Below are positions 13,046-13,984 of a stretch of 13,984 nt of DNA, in pieces. How positions within the stretch are numbered: the first letter of the stretch is position 1; each line of letters begins with the position of its first letter. The notes beneath the pieces are model-generated. The model did not search any database. It was not told the DNA's origin and worked only from the letters and a program-made list of their open reading frames with translations. The position numbers and the translations under genes are program-made. The stretch is from positions 1-13,984 of the forward strand of contig JACIWG010000027.1 in the NCBI GenBank assembly GCA_014361085.1, given 5' to 3'. The DNA comes from Nitrososphaeria archaeon (lineage in GTDB: Archaea; Thermoproteota; Nitrososphaeria; JACIWG01).

Positions 13046-13984
13046 TAGTTCTCGTTAAAAGGAGCTGTGTAGATGGAGTTGTAAAGGCACCTCCTTCCAA
13101 AAGTGTTACACATAGGGCACTTGCATGCTCAAGCTTGGCGGATGGAAAAAGTGAACTAATTACACCACTATTATGTGATGATACGAAAGCAACTTTGGAG
13201 GCGCTGAAGATGCTTGGAACAAAATTTAGTTTTAAAAGTGATAAGATTATTGTGGAAGGTGGTCGACTGAAGGCTCCTGAAAGAGAAATTTACTGTAGAA
13301 GCTCTGGAACCACGCTAAGGTTTATGACAGCAGTATGCAGCCTTGTTGGAAGCGAATGCAAGCTTACTGGAAACAGTAATTTGATGAGGAGACCGATTGA
13401 GCCACTTCTAGCAGCCTTAAGACAGCTTGGTGTAGAATGCAGGCTAGACGATATGATTATTTCGGTCAAAGGAAAGCCTAAGGGTGGAGAGGTTAAAGTA
13501 TACGGTGAAATAAGTTCACAGTTTATTTCAGCCATCCTCTTAATAGCACCATCTTGTGAGAAGAGAACGTTAATATTTTGTGAAAAGCCTTCTTCAAAAC
13601 CCTATATATGGCTAACATTGGAGGTTCAAAGAAAGTTTGGCATAAAAATTTCTGGAGAAAACATGTTTGAAGTTCATCCGCAAAATTATAGGCCCACCAT
13701 ATTCAAGGTGGAGGGTGACTGGAGTTCAGCTGCAAACATTTTAGCTGCCGGAGCATTATGTGGCAAAGCTGCTGTAGAAGGATTGAATATAGAAAGTGTG
13801 CAAGCGGACAAAACGATTGTCGAAATTCTAAAAATGATGAATACAAAGGTTAATGTTGGAGGAGAAAAGGTTGTTGTAGAAAAATCTGATTTAGAGGCTA
13901 TAGAATTTGATGTCACAGACTGCCCCGACCTTTTTCCACTTGCATGCATATTAGCTGCTCAGGCAAAGGGAGCAAGTATAGTCT
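13042..13984 (+). CDS. aroA: EPSP synthase (3-phosphoshikimate 1-carboxyvinyltransferase), partial
   Basis: Transfers enolpyruvyl from PEP to shikimate 3-phosphate, the penultimate step to chorismate. The window holds the first 314 residues; the 3' end is missing on the right. Motifs are APPSKSVTHRALA (16-28; Lys20, Ser21, Arg25), SSGTTLRFMTA (87-97; the PEP-site motif with Arg93, Ser in the place of the usual Asn), MRRPIEPLLAAL (115-126), ISSQFISAILL (157-167), EGDWSSAAN (224-232) and DCPDLFPLACI (293-303), where Asp296 aligns with the catalytic aspartate. The ATG overlaps the aroK stop (ATGA). No Shine-Dalgarno sequence is evident close by, which fits coupling to aroK. Confidence 0.95.
   Translation, partial: MIVLVKRSCVDGVVKAPPSKSVTHRALACSSLADGKSELITPLLCDDTKATLEALKMLGTKFSFKSDKIIVEGGRLKAPEREIYCRSSGTTLRFMTAVCSLVGSECKLTGNSNLMRRPIEPLLAALRQLGVECRLDDMIISVKGKPKGGEVKVYGEISSQFISAILLIAPSCEKRTLIFCEKPSSKPYIWLTLEVQRKFGIKISGENMFEVHPQNYRPTIFKVEGDWSSAANILAAGALCGKAAVEGLNIESVQADKTIVEILKMMNTKVNVGGEKVVVEKSDLEAIEFDVTDCPDLFPLACILAAQAKGASIV

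Overview
This window holds two divergent amino-acid biosynthesis operons back to back, separated by about 260 bases of control DNA. The sequence is AT-rich and gene-dense, and it looks most like an archaeon. It has TATA-like boxes instead of -35/-10 promoters, a Pyrococcus-style type I-beta DAHP synthase with no regulatory domain, a single-domain type I dehydroquinase, a two-gene transketolase, a short archaeal-style LeuD, and frequent TTG/GTG starts. I cannot name the phylum. A bacterium is less likely but not excluded, because the shikimate kinase is the P-loop (bacterial) type.

Left half, minus strand, read from about 6.93 kb down to base 1: a 29-codon leader ORF rich in Leu/Ile/Val, then ilvB, ilvN, ilvC, leuA, leuC, leuD and the start of pheA, which runs off the left edge. 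These encode acetolactate synthase (catalytic and regulatory subunits), ketol-acid reductoisomerase, 2-isopropylmalate synthase and isopropylmalate isomerase, plus prephenate dehydratase. ilvD, ilvE and leuB are not in the window.

Right half, plus strand, from about 7.08 kb to the end: a transketolase N-half fused to a winged-helix DNA-binding domain, the transketolase C-half, DAHP synthase, aroB, aroD, aroE, aroK and the first part of aroA. Together they make erythrose 4-phosphate and carry it to 5-enolpyruvylshikimate 3-phosphate. PheA in the other operon draws on the same chorismate pool, so the locus couples aromatic and branched-chain synthesis.

Within each operon most genes overlap by 4 to 11 bases or are separated by 1 to 9 bases, which implies co-transcription and translational coupling. 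In the intergenic region each side has a TATA-like box. An inverted repeat lies almost exactly midway between the two boxes and is a natural candidate operator.

The most unusual features are the branched-chain-rich leader ORF whose stop codon abuts the ilvB Shine-Dalgarno site, the winged-helix/transketolase fusion next to the shared control region, the unsettled N-terminus of that fusion (open frame without a normal start), an apparent CTG start for aroD, and the bacterial-type shikimate kinase. I saw no tRNA, rRNA, CRISPR array, insertion sequence or clear terminator.
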